A stretch of 64,000 bases of DNA from an uncultured Flavobacteriales bacterium. Lineage in GTDB: Bacteria > Bacteroidota > Bacteroidia > Flavobacteriales_D > Parvicellaceae. Location: contig CALSRM010000003.1 of assembly GCA_943788755.1 (NCBI GenBank), positions 1,178,001 to 1,242,000 on the forward strand, in the 5' to 3' direction. Shown here one piece after another: positions 27,836 through 38,409 of the stretch (positions are counted from its first letter, which is position 1; each line of letters starts with the position of its first letter). The translations under genes and the position numbers were made by a program. The notes beneath the pieces are model-generated. The model searched no databases, was not told where the DNA came from, and saw only the letters and a program-made list of their open reading frames with translations.

Positions 27836-29161
27836 TTAGGCAGGAAGCCAAAACGTAAATTTACTTCCTTTGTTTATTTCACTTTCAACAGAGATTTTAC
27901 CTCCATGCTGATTGATAATCTTCTTAACATAATAGAGCCCAAGTCCAAATCCTTTGACGTCATGCACACTCCCCGTAGGAATCCGGTAAAACTTATCAAA
28001 AATGAGTCTTTGTTGCTCTTTTTTTATCCCTTTTCCATTGTCTGTAATTGAAACCGAAATGCCATTTTTTAATGTAAATGCTTTAACATCAATCGTAGGG
28101 TTGTCTGGACTGTACTTACTCGCATTGTCTAAAAGGTTATGTATAATATTTGTTACGTGAACTTTGTCTGCAAGAAGTTTGTTCTCTTTTATGTCAAATG
28201 ATGCAGTAATGGTGCCCCCATTTTGTTCGGCGTAAATTCTGAATACTTCAACTGATTCTTTGATTAATTGTTCAATGTTTATCGTCTCCTTTTTAAGGTT
28301 TATTTCTCCTTTATCCAGCTTTGCTAATTGCAGCACTCTTTCAACTTGGCTTTCTAAACGGCTGTTTTCATCCTTTATTATTTGAGCATAGCGATGAATC
28401 CTTTCGGGATCCTTATGGATGTCTTTATTCAAAAGTACGGCACTTGATAATCCAATGGTAGAAATAGGTGTTTTCAACTCATGTGTCATATTGTTAATGA
28501 AGTCTGTCTTCACTTCAGATAACCTCTTTTGCTTTAGAATTACAACAATTGCATAGGCAAAAATGAGGGTGATGAATACAATGACAATCGAAGAGATATA
28601 AAAAGATTTTGAAATATTTTCTTTACTGCTAACGGAAGTGTTTTTTCTTTCCGGAAAATAAATACCAAAATAATGTCCATCATGATTCCATTTTTCTAAT
28701 TCAGTTCCAGACATGTTATTCAGTTCCTTACCCGATGATAAATCTACATATCGATCAAATATTATCGAGTCAGTAAAGCAATCATAGATGCCATATTCAA
28801 AAACTTCTTTAATGTTATATTCTTTGAATTGCTCAACCAATAAGTTTTTAAGCAATTCTGGATTTAATGTGTCATAAAAACTTACAACAAAATAATTAGG
28901 GTTAATTTGCTTAACAGGTTCTAAATAAAGTCCAGATGCTTCAATGTTTAGCGAAAGTAATTCATCTCTTACGTTTACAAGTGCAAGCGTTACTTGGTTG
29001 TTGAATTGACTTTTTTCAATTTGAATGTTTTTTTGCTCAATCTTCAGGAGGTTATCCTGAATTTTAATCTCTTTATTGATCCAGAAAAAATGATTCGTAA
29101 GTACTCCAACTAAAGCGATCACTGCTAGAATAATTATTATACGAATAGATTTACTTTTCAT
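27836..29161 (-). CDS. Membrane sensor histidine kinase (RprX-like)
   Basis: A 441-residue kinase. An N-terminal helix (IRIIIILAVIALVGVLTNHFF) and a second one near residues 188-208 (FYISSIVIVFITLIFAYAIVV) enclose a periplasmic sensing part of about 165 residues. The HisKA box reads DFINNMTHELKTPIS near residue 224, and the HATPase domain has HNLLDNASKYS, DNGKGI and KGFGLGLYYVKKI. The first gene of a two-gene operon with the response regulator. A good promoter and an inverted repeat lie upstream (29206-29266). The signal is unknown. Intact. Confidence 0.93.
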   Translation of the reverse strand: MKSKSIRIIIILAVIALVGVLTNHFFWINKEIKIQDNLLKIEQKNIQIEKSQFNNQVTLALVNVRDELLSLNIEASGLYLEPVKQINPNYFVVSFYDTLNPELLKNLLVEQFKEYNIKEVFEYGIYDCFTDSIIFDRYVDLSSGKELNNMSGTELEKWNHDGHYFGIYFPERKNTSVSSKENISKSFYISSIVIVFITLIFAYAIVVILKQKRLSEVKTDFINNMTHELKTPISTIGLSSAVLLNKDIHKDPERIHRYAQIIKDENSRLESQVERVLQLAKLDKGEINLKKETINIEQLIKESVEVFRIYAEQNGGTITASFDIKENKLLADKVHVTNIIHNLLDNASKYSPDNPTIDVKAFTLKNGISVSITDNGKGIKKEQQRLIFDKFYRIPTGSVHDVKGFGLGLYYVKKIINQHGGKISVESEINKGSKFTFWLPA

Positions 29162-29205
29162 GCTGAGTTAAAGGGGAGTTCTAATAATTCATTTCTTTCA
29201 AAAAA

Positions 29206-29235
29206 TAAAGATAATGAATAAGATGCGAGGCACAA
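29206..29235 (-). promoter_or_regulatory. Promoter of the two-component operon
   Basis: On the minus strand TTG (29235-29233), a 19-base spacer and TATCTTTA (29213-29206) match the Bacteroidota consensus except for the last base. It lies 45 bases upstream of the kinase ATG. Confidence 0.55.
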
Positions 29236-29238
29236 CTA

Positions 29239-29266
29239 TTTTTGAATAGCATTCGCTATTTAAAAA
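29239..29266. promoter_or_regulatory. Inverted repeat between the divergent kinase and mscS genes
   Basis: AATAGC and GCTATT flank ATTC, and TTTTT/AAAAA extend the arms beyond one mismatched pair, giving a near-perfect 28-base palindrome. It sits directly upstream of the -33 element of the two-component operon and also upstream of mscS. An operator for the response regulator or another dimeric factor fits the place; a terminator does not, because no gene ends here. Confidence 0.4.
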
Positions 29267-29336
29267 TAAGTAAGTAAGATAATCTTATATTCAAGAATGG
29301 TTAACACTTCATTAACAGATTTAATCATTAATGTAG

Positions 29337-29344
29337 TATCTTTG
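29337..29344 (+). promoter_or_regulatory. Candidate -7 element of mscS
   Basis: TATCTTTG matches TAnnTTTG and lies 18 bases upstream of ATG 29363, but no TTG is seen at the -33 distance. The leader would be very short. Confidence 0.35.
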
Positions 29345-29362
29345 TTAGACAAACATTTTTCT

Positions 29363-30614
29363 ATGAAAGAATTCGTCCACTTGCTCTATGATTTTATACT
29401 AAAAGAAGGAGGTTCAGAGACGTCTAGCAGCGTATGTAAATATGTTTGCTTTATTGCTAATCGGGCTTACTTTGGTATTTGTAATTGACCGATTGGCAAA
29501 AGTCGTTTTGGTGAAATTGTTCAGTAAGTTTGCAGCGCGAACTAAGACGAATTTTGATGATTTATTAGTAAAGAATAAAGCTCCTAGAAACTTAGGTCAC
29601 ATCTTCCCTTTATTAGTTGCTTTGGAGTTAACGCCTTATATTTTTGTGGATTTTCAACGCTTCGAAAGAATCGCTGAGAAAGGCATAGAGGTATTTGCTA
29701 TTATACTCGCTTTGTGGATTACTAGAAGCTTATTGAATACGCTAAAATCTTACTTTAAAACACTTCCTAAATTAAAAGATAAACCCATTGATAGCTTTAT
29801 TCAGGTGTTCATGATATTTGCATGGGTAGCTGGTTTCATTGTAGCGATTGCAATTATTACAGATACCGCCGTTTGGAAGTTTCTAACAGCATTGGGTGCT
29901 ACCTCTGCAGTGTTAATTTTGGTTTTTAAAGATACCATTCTAGGGTTTGTAGCAAGTATTCAAATCTCCATTAACGATATGGTTCGGATAGGAGATTGGA
30001 TTACATTTCAAAAATATGGTGCAGATGGCGATGTAATTGAAATAAATTTAGCCTCAGTTAAGGTGCAAAATTTTGACAACACCATTACGACAATTCCAAC
30101 CTACTCATTAATCTCTGATTCTTTTCAGAACTGGAGGGGGATGGTTGAATCTGGAGGAAGACGTATTAAAAGATCTTTGATAATAAAACAAGAAAGTGTA
30201 AAGTTTTTGTCGAATAATGATGTAGAAAAATTGAAGAAAATCGAATTGATATCTTCTTACATTGAAACAAGGCAAGCGGACATTGAAGCTTACAATTTAC
30301 AAAATGAAATCAATAAAGAGTTAGCGATTAATGGCAGAAACCTTACCAATATTGGTGTTTTTAGAAAGTACCTTGATAGCTACCTTGAGAATCACTCTGC
30401 GATTAATGAAAACATGATGATTATGGTTCGGCAGATGGACCCAACACCACAAGGAATTCCAATCCAGATTTATGCTTTTAGTAGTGATAAAAGATGGTTG
30501 AATTATGAATATATCCTGGCCGATATTTTTGATCATTCATTAGCGGCTGTTCCATTTTTTGACTTAGAATTGTTTGAATTGCCTAATAGCACTAGTTTTA
30601 ATAAGATAAGTTAG
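29363..30614 (+). CDS. MscS-family mechanosensitive ion channel, one frameshift
   Basis: Small-conductance mechanosensitive channel that opens under membrane tension to release solutes on osmotic down-shock. The N-terminus MKEFVHLLYDFIL (ATG 29363) is joined by a frameshift near 29415-29425 to LAAYVNMFALLLIGLTLVF. Several membrane helices follow, then the pore and beta-domain stretch FKDTILGFVASIQISINDMVRIGDWI near 29930-30000, which is the MscS signature. The C-terminal domain is larger than in Escherichia coli MscS, with a long helical insertion (about residues 245-300 of the rebuilt protein), so it is closer to the YbdG-like group. About 417 residues when rebuilt. Confidence 0.85.
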
Positions 30615-30691
30615 TCGGTTTAAATACTCAATCGTATCAAAATGCTACGTAAAAGAAAAAGTTACTATTTTGTGCATCTAAAAAAAATCTA

Positions 30692-32338
30692 ATGCAAGGA
30701 AAAACAAATCAAAGAGCCCTATTTACATTAACCACAGTATTCTTCTTTTGGGGATTCATTGCTGCTGGTAACTCAGTTTTTCTTGGGTTCTGCAAGGAAT
30801 ATTTTCGTTTAGATCAGTTTCAGAGTCAATTAATAGAATTTGCATTTTATGGTGCCTATTTTATAGGCGCATTGATGCTCTTTGTTTTTTCAAGTATAGC
30901 TAGAACTGATATAATGAATAAGTGGGGTTTAAGAAATGGAATCGTTTACGGTTTAATTCTGTCTGCTTTTGGCGCTGGAGCCATGATTATGGCAGTAACA
31001 GGAGCAGAACCGGGAGATTCATCTGCTTTTGGCTTTGTTTTAGGTTCGTTGTTTATAGTGGGTCTTGGATTTTCTTTGCAGCAAACCGCAGCAAATCCAT
31101 TTGCACTGCTTCTAGGCGAGCCTAAAACGGGTTCTCATCGATTAAACCTTGCTGGTGGAGTAAACTCCTTGGGGACAACCATAGGGCCAATTATTGTTAC
31201 ATTAATCTTGTTTGGTACAGCCGCTAATGCAAACATTAGTATAAAAGAGGAAATAGCAGCTGGGAATTTGACACTGGCCAAAGTCCAATATCTTTATATG
31301 GCGGTAGGAGGATTGTTCCTAGCAGCAGCGGCTTTGTTTTTCTTCTCTAAAAAATTGCCAGATGGAAAAGCGGATTCAGAATTTCATGGCGCAAAAAAGG
31401 CTATGGTATCGTTATTGACTATTACTGTTTTTTTGGTCGTTATTTTCTTTTTTGTATTTAGACAATACTTCGGTTTAGGAGAAGGGGAGCAACTGAGTGA
31501 AACGTCTGAAATGTCAATTTTATGGTTGTCACTTGGCGGCTTAGTCGCTATAGTTGGCTGTTTGCTTTTGAGTAACATGATGGCAAATAAATCTAAAGAA
31601 GGCTGGGGAGCTATGCAATACCCGCAGTTGGTTTTAGGAATGTTGGCTATTTTCACATACGTTGGGGTTGAGGTTTCTATTCAAAGTAACCTAGGGGCAT
31701 TATTAAAATTACCCGATTTTGGAGAAATGACAGATGGCCAAATAGCTCCATATATCTCTATGTATTGGGGAGGACTAATGATCGGAAGATGGACAGGAGC
31801 GATAGCAGTGTTTAATCCTTCAAATGGAATGAAGAAAGTATTAATGGTTCTTATCCCATATATTGCGTTTGGAGTGGTTCTCAGTCTCAATTTTATTTCT
31901 GGATTTGATGTGCAGCATTTGTTTGTATTTGCCATTTGTGTTGTTGTGCAAATAGCAGGTTTTTTTATCGGTAAAGATAGGCCAGCTCCAACTTTAAAAA
32001 TATTTGGGTTACTTGGAATATTGGCTATGATTGTTGGGTTGAGTACGACTGGCGATATTTCTATATTCGCTTTTTTGAGTGGAGGATTATTCTGCTCTAT
32101 TATGTGGCCATCTATTTTTGCCTTAAGTTTAAATGGCTTAGGAAAGTTTACGTCTCAGGGCTCTGCTTTCTTGGTAATGATGATTCTTGGTGGCGCTATT
32201 ATTCCACCATTGCAAGGTAAGTTAGGTGATATTATAGGAATGCATTCTTCTTACATTGTATGTGCATTGTGTTTTGCTTATTTAGCTTTTTTCGCTTGGA
32301 TTGTGAATAAAAAGTATTTGACTAAAGAAAAAGCTTAG
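30692..32338 (+). CDS. Sugar MFS permease (FucP/NagP-like)
   Basis: Inner-membrane sugar transporter of the major facilitator superfamily. The 548-residue protein begins like FucP-type permeases ([41 protein letters not shown] in two parts) and has the [15 protein letters not shown] motif with the [16 protein letters not shown] block that follows it in fucose, glucose and GlcNAc permeases. It is about 100 residues longer than FucP, with extra hydrophobic segments near residues 230-300. It heads the glycan locus and lies 175 bases before the GH92 gene. Mannose or N-acetylglucosamine are the likely substrates by context. Intact. Confidence 0.88.
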   Translation: MQGKTNQRALFTLTTVFFFWGFIAAGNSVFLGFCKEYFRLDQFQSQLIEFAFYGAYFIGALMLFVFSSIARTDIMNKWGLRNGIVYGLILSAFGAGAMIMAVTGAEPGDSSAFGFVLGSLFIVGLGFSLQQTAANPFALLLGEPKTGSHRLNLAGGVNSLGTTIGPIIVTLILFGTAANANISIKEEIAAGNLTLAKVQYLYMAVGGLFLAAAALFFFSKKLPDGKADSEFHGAKKAMVSLLTITVFLVVIFFFVFRQYFGLGEGEQLSETSEMSILWLSLGGLVAIVGCLLLSNMMANKSKEGWGAMQYPQLVLGMLAIFTYVGVEVSIQSNLGALLKLPDFGEMTDGQIAPYISMYWGGLMIGRWTGAIAVFNPSNGMKKVLMVLIPYIAFGVVLSLNFISGFDVQHLFVFAICVVVQIAGFFIGKDRPAPTLKIFGLLGILAMIVGLSTTGDISIFAFLSGGLFCSIMWPSIFALSLNGLGKFTSQGSAFLVMMILGGAIIPPLQGKLGDIIGMHSSYIVCALCFAYLAFFAWIVNKKYLTKEKA

Positions 32339-32513
32339 GTTATGTTTTCTCTTTCCTTGCTTTCTCTTCGCTCCTGAACTCATCTGATGCTGCTTGGAAG
32401 TAGAAAGAAAACCAAACGCTTAATGCTATTTTGACATTTACGATGATTGATTATTCATTTTCGCCTAGAAATAAAATAATTAAACATCTGAATAAATTGA
32501 TTAAATTTCGTAT

Positions 32514-35435
32514 ATGAAAATTCATAATTACCTGGTATTAATCGCTTGTCTTACGCTATTTAGCTGCGAAGAAAAAGTAGAAGAAGAAATAATTTCAGAT
32601 CAAACTCCTTCGTACGATTTAGTTAATCCTTTTATTGGAACCGGCGGTCACGGCCATACATATCCAGGAGCGACACTTCCTTTTGGAATGGTTCAGTTAA
32701 GTCCGGATACACGTTTAGAAGGCTGGGATGGTTGTTCCGGTTATCATAACACAGATTCAATAATTTACGGTTTTAGTCATACTCATTTAAGTGGAACCGG
32801 AGTAGGTGATTATGGTGATGTATTGTTAATGCCATCTTTTGGGGCTATTCAATTTGATAACGGATATAAAACAGGAGTTGAAAATGGTTCTGCTAGTACC
32901 TTTTCAAAAGTAACAGAGAAAGCTTCTCCTGGTTTTTATGAAGTGAAAGCTAGAGGAACATGATATTGATATTAGATTAACCGCAACAACTAGAGTTGGA
33001 ATTCATGAATATACGTTTAATAAAGGGGGAAATTCTAATATTATTTTGGACTTGGCACATCGGGATCAACTGTTAAAAGATAGTATTCATTTTGTCGGGA
33101 ATAATGAAGTGGAAGGAATTCGCGTGTCAAGTGCTTGGGCACGCGAGCAGCATATCTATTTTGTTGCGCAATTTTCTAAAGAATGCAAATCCCACATATT
33201 GGATTCTACAGGCACACGAGCCGCTTTTACATTTGATACAAAACCGCACGAAAAAATTGTAGTTCGCGTCGGTATTTCTGCTACCAGCATCGAAGGGGCA
33301 AGAAAAAACTTAGAAGTAGAAGGTCCTCATTGGAATTTCGATAAATACCTAAGCGACGCCAAATCAACATGGGAAACTGCTTTAAGCAAAATTGAAATAG
33401 AGGACGAAAACAAAGACAAGAAATCAATATTCTATACTGCATTGTATCATTCGATGATGGCTCCAAATACGTTTAGTGATGTTGATGGAAAATATAGAGG
33501 GATGGACCACAAAATTCATGAATCAGATCAAACTACTTATACCGTTTTCTCTTTATGGGATACATTTAGAGCAGCGCATCCATTATACACAATTATTGAA
33601 CAGAAGAAAACAAATGAATTCATTAACACTTTCCTAAATCAATACCAGCAAGGAGGAGAACTTCCCATATGGGAGTTAGCTGCTAATTATACTGGATGTA
33701 TGATAGGTTACCATAGTGTTCCAGTTATCTGCGGATGCTTATGTTAAAGGCATAAGAGGCTTATGATGCCGAATTAGCTTTAGAAGCAATGATTCATAGT
33801 GCTGAGCAAGATAAACTAGGGTTGAGTTCCTATAAGTCGAAAGGATTTATTGCTGCTGGAGATGAAGCTGAGTCTGTTTCCAAAACGTTAGAGTATTCTT
33901 ATGATGATTGGTGTATAGCTATAATGGCGAAAGGATTAAAGCAGGAAAATGTGTTTAATAGGTTTATTAAACGCGCTCAATATTATAAAAATATTTTCAA
34001 TCCGGAAGTAGGGTTTATGCAAAGCAAAATGAATGGTGGCTGGAATACTGGGTTCGACCCAGCGGAAGTTAATTTTAATTTTACCGAAGCGAATTCCTGG
34101 CAATACAGCATGTTTGCTCCCCAAGATGTTTCTGGGTTAATCAAACTGTATGGCGGTAATGAAGCATTTGAGTCGAAACTAGATTTATTGTTTTCTACAG
34201 AAATGGAGTTAAGTGGAAGACATCAAGTAGATATTACGGGTTTAATTGGTCAATATGCGCATGGCAATGAACCGAGTCATCACATGGCATATTTATATAA
34301 TTATATTGGAAAGCCATGGAAAACGCAAGAACGGATCCATCAAATTTTAAATGAGCAATATTCTAATCAACCAGACGGCTTGTCGGGAAATGAAGATTGT
34401 GGCCAGATGTCTGCATGGTATGTTCTAAGCAGCATGGGCTTTTATTCTGTTACTCCTGGTTTAAATTACTATTCAATAGGAAAGCCACATTTTTCAAAGG
34501 CTACAATCAACTTAGAAAATGGAAATAAATTTAAGATTATAGCCAATCACTTAAGTGATGACAATAGGTTTATACAAAGTGCAAGTTTAAATGGGGTTTC
34601 CTTTAATCAATCATATCTCAGTCATTCCTCCATTATGGAAGGGGGAGAGTTAGTTTTTGAAATGGGAAATAAGCCAAATAAAAATTGGGGGGTTGAGAAC
34701 GTACCAGTTGCAGAAATCAAACGTACGCTTTCCATTGCTCCAGTTCCATTCATTTCCGCATCTTCTCAAACTTTTACGGATTCAATTAAAATTGAAATCA
34801 AATCAGTTGAAGGTAAAAATCCAATATACTTCTGTGTTGATAGTTCTGGTTTTGAAAAGTATGAAGTTCCATTTTATCTCAAAGAAAGTGCAAGTGTTCA
34901 AGCTTACGCTATAAAATCAAATAGCAAAAGCTTTACGGTAAATACATCCTTTAAAAAGATTAAAGGAGGCAGAAGTATTCAGTTAGGCAGTGAATATAGC
35001 AACCAGTATTCGGCAAGTGGTGATAACGCATTAATTGATTTTTTGAAGGGATCCGCTAATTTCAGAACAGGTTATTGGCAAGGGTATTATGCCACAGATT
35101 TTTCTGCGGTTGTTGATCTAGGAAGGGTAGAGCTAGTTAAAAAAATATCTGTAGGCGCATTGCAAGACATTAAATCTTGGATCTGGTTTCCTAAAAGTGT
35201 GAAGATTTCATTTTCTGAAAATAATGAAATCTTTACAGAATTGGGAATTATAAAAAATGATTTTGCGGATAATGAATATGGCGCATTCACCAAAGAGTTT
35301 TCCAAAATAGTGAGTGAAACGGTCCACGCACGTTATATAAAAATTGAGGCTGCTAGCTACGGGGTCTGTCCAGGTTGGCATCCTGGAAGTGGCAATGATA
35401 CTTGGATGTTTTTGGACGAGATTGAAGTAGAGTAA
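32514..35435 (+). CDS. GH92 alpha-mannosidase lipoprotein with C-terminal F5/8C-like module, frameshifted
   Basis: Calcium-dependent exo-acting alpha-mannosidase of family GH92, which trims alpha-linked mannose from N-glycans. The lipobox TLFSC puts the lipid on Cys18. The N-terminal beta-sandwich starts VNPFIGTGGHGHTYPGA, the family hallmark. The catalytic (alpha/alpha)6 domain shows LWDTFRAAHPLYT, QQGGELPIWELA and LSGNEDCGQMSAWYVLSSMGFY. After about 34690 come a chitobiase-C-like linker and a discoidin-type domain (GYWQGYYATDFSAVVDLG ... NDTWMFLDEIEVE). Three frameshifts break it, near 32955, 33731 and 33765, the last two within 40 bases. A similar C-terminal module is on the GH20 enzyme. 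Confidence 0.88.
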
Positions 35436-35711
35436 TTTTTTGCGTCTTTTGTGTAAATGATACTAAAGGCAACTTGCACAAGAGTGAATACCATCACCAT
35501 CAGCACTATACTGACCTTTCTTTCTGCAATAATATTTGTTTTCTCCTTACTCATAAATAATTAAATTTAGCCGGCAAACGTACAATTTTAAGGGATACTA
35601 ACCTACAAAGAGTTATTCTTTTTTGCCAAATTTATTTACTAAATACTTAAAATAGGCTGTAAACCGTCTATTTTTAAGGATGAAATTAGTGTAAGACCCA
35701 AGAGAAAGGAG

Positions 35712-37706
35712 TTAAGGGTGTAGGGAATATTCAATTTTCACAACATCATATGCTTGTTTTTCCTTGCCGTAATAATCAACAACACTCCAACTTGGCCCGG
35801 GCCAGCAATCATTTAATTGCCAGAATAATGAACCCATACAATGAGGTTGTTTTTTTATATGTGCTTGAATTGCAATTTGCATTGCTTTAGCCTGTGTTTT
35901 CTGACTCAGTAGGATGAACTCTTCAAAGCTATCCGGTTCTTTGAAGTTTCTTTTGATATGTTCTAATATCAGCCCGTTTCCAATATAACTTTTTTGTCTA
36001 TTTTGCATAATAGTTGAGGTTAATGATAAATTGCTGTCGCTTATGACTTTTTTCAAACTACTAAGTTCAGGAAACGATTGAAATCCATATTCTACCATGA
36101 ATCTACCCACGTTGGAAGTGAAATTTGTAAAGGGTTCTTTTCCATGCCAGACTCCCCAATAATGCATGGAACTGTGATTGAAATTTTCTTCTGTTCCCCA
36201 GTTGCTCAAAGGGGAGGTGGGGGTGTAATTCGTAGATGTATATTCCTGAACTAAATTCGGAATCATTTCTTCAAAAATAGATGTGTAATTATCCCATATT
36301 TCTGTAGAATCTTGAAGTGAATAACCAAATTGTTTTTGCCACCCCCAATTGTTCCACGCGACTTCTATTTCATTGTTTCCGCACCACAGTGCAATGCATG
36401 GGTGAAACCTTAAACTTTTTATATTTTGAATGACTTCTTGCTTAATGTTCTCCTTAAAAGCAGAGTCAGAAGGGTAGAGGCTTCCTGCAAACATAAAGTC
36501 TTGCCATACCAATATTCCATTTTTATCACATAGGTTGTAAAAAGTATCAGCCTCATAAATTCCTCCTCCCCAAACTCGTAGCATATTCATGTTGGCATTC
36601 TTAACCTGGTCAATTAAATTGAAATAACGGTCTTCAGTCACGCGGGGTAAAAACATATCCTGCGGGATGTAATTTGCCCCTTTCATAAATACGGTTTTCC
36701 ATTTAACTTGAAATAAAAAGAAGTTCCAATGCTATCCTTTCTCATTAATCAATTCAATTGTTCTTATCCCATATTTATATCCAATTCGACCAGACAGTGT
36801 GTTCTTTCGTTGTAAAATAGATCTACTTCATGCTTGTAAAGAAATGCCTCTCCCATGCCGTTGCACCACCATAAATTTGGGTTTTTAATAGTGAAGTTAT
36901 ACGCAATATGATTAGTTCCTTTTTTCAAGGTTGTAAGTTTCCTTTATAGAGTCAAAAACAATAACATATTCTCCAGGTTTATCCGCATAGATTTCCAATG
37001 TTGTTTGCATATTTGCATTACTGCTTTCAATGGATATTGTGGTAGTCTGGAAACTGGATATTTTAGCATTATTCCAACCTTTTAATTTTACGGGTCTCCA
37101 TATTCCACTTGTAACAAAACGAGGTCCCCAGTCCCAACCAAAGTGATATGCAGCTTTTCGAGTAAAGGAACTCACTTTGGTTTTAATGTCTTGTGTTTCA
37201 TTTCCAGACGGAAGTTTGTAAGGGTAATTTTCAACCGATTTCTTGTTATAGGATACCGGAGAGGTGAATATTACTTTGATTTCATTAAGTCCTGTAATTA
37301 ATTTTCCTTTTATATCAACTGTCCAGGATCGAAACATGTTATCAGCAATTAAGATTGTATCGCCATTTAAGAGCACAGTTGCATAGGTGTCAAGTCCCTC
37401 AAATACCAATTCAATATTGTCGGTATTGTAAATGACTGGGTCAAACAGAAAATGGTTCACATAAGCCCATTTTTTTTCCTCAATCCATCGTTGTTTAAGT
37501 TCATTGTTCTCCCAATAAGGATCCTCAATCATGTTGTTATTCAATAAGTCCAAATGGACTACCCCAGGTACGGTAGCTTTTTTCCATTCCCCTTTTCCTG
37601 CTTGGCTAAATTTCCAATTGGAATTTAGTTCATATTCAAATTGTTGACTTGAAACGTTAGAAACGAAACAGAGGAGCAGAATAATTATGTTTAATAACAA
37701 CTTCAC
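35712..37706 (-). CDS. GH2 beta-mannosidase, frameshifted and short at the C-terminus
   Basis: Exported beta-mannosidase that would remove the core beta-1,4-mannose. GTG 37706 overlaps the cutC stop by 4 bases and starts a signal peptide (LLLNIIILLLCFVSNVSSQ). The N-terminal sugar-binding domain reads WKKATVPGVVHLDLLNNNMIEDP in two parts, then FHFGWDWGPRFV-like AYHFGWDWGPRFVTSGIWRP, the beta-mannosidase signature. The TIM barrel has the acid/base Glu in LWCGNNEIEVAW and the nucleophile Glu in MVEYGFQSFP. At least four frameshifts fall between 36680 and 36920. The protein stops at SLHP soon after the barrel, about 665 codons in all, so the usual C-terminal domains (some 150 residues) are missing. 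Confidence 0.85.
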
Positions 37707-38409
37707 GCTTGATTGATAATTGCCATAATTGATCCAATTTTTTCAGGATTAGGAATTGTTTTAACCCCCATTCCTAATTGTTCTTTTTCCGGATTGGTTT
37801 GATGAGATGTAAAATGGAGTGCGTCTACACCCAATTCAGAAAGTTCTTTTGCATTAGATGCGCTTACTCCACTTCCTGCCATGATCTCAATCTTGCCATT
37901 GACTTTGAAGAACCAGATGTCGAATAGTTTCTTTCCCTTCTATGGCTGTTGGTTCTTGCCCAGAAGTAAGTAGCCTGTCAAAACCTATTTCAATTAATGT
38001 ATCAAGTGTTGATTTGTGGTCTAAACAAAAATCAAACGCGCGATGAAATGTGACTTCCAAGCCGAGACTTTTCGCATGTGAGAAAAGCTGTTTGTTTTGC
38101 TCTAAATTAATTTCGTTTGCAGGAGTTAAACACCCAAAAACAACACCGTGTCCTCCTGCTTTGCTAACGTTCGAAATATCTTTCTTCATTGTCTCAATAT
38201 CATTGGCAGAATAGACAAAACCACCTTCTAAATGTCGGATCATTGCATGAATTTCAACTCCTCCAATTTTAGCGCACTCTTCAATTAAACCAATACTCGG
38301 AGTAAGGCCACCAACAGTAAGAGCACTGCAGAGCTCAATTCGTTTTACAGCAAACTGTTTTGCCAATCTATAAGAGCTCTGTTGAGTCACCGCAAATTTC
38401 TAATGTCAT
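37703..38409 (-). CDS. cutC: CutC-family protein, frameshifted
   Basis: TIM-barrel protein of the CutC family. Visible motifs: MTLEICGDS at the start, RIELCSALTVGGLTPSIGLIEE, HAMIRHLEGGFVYS (the family MIRPRxGxFxYS region), and MAGSGVSASNA near 37880 followed by ALHFTSHQ. Two frameshifts, near 38370 and near 37893, interrupt it; rebuilt length is about 235 residues. ATG 38409 overlaps the GH20 stop by 4 bases, and the stop overlaps the GH2 start, so it is embedded in the glycan operon. CutC was named for copper homeostasis, but that role is disputed, and its fixed place between glycosidases suggests a sugar-related enzyme. Confidence 0.85.

Noticed and set aside
35357-35554. A minus-strand 65-codon frame with a hydrophobic N-terminal half (MSKEKTNIIAERKVSIVLMVM)
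   Set aside because: It overlaps the end of the GH92 gene by about 80 bases, its tail simply mirrors that gene, and no clear promoter or homology is recognisable. A small membrane protein remains possible.
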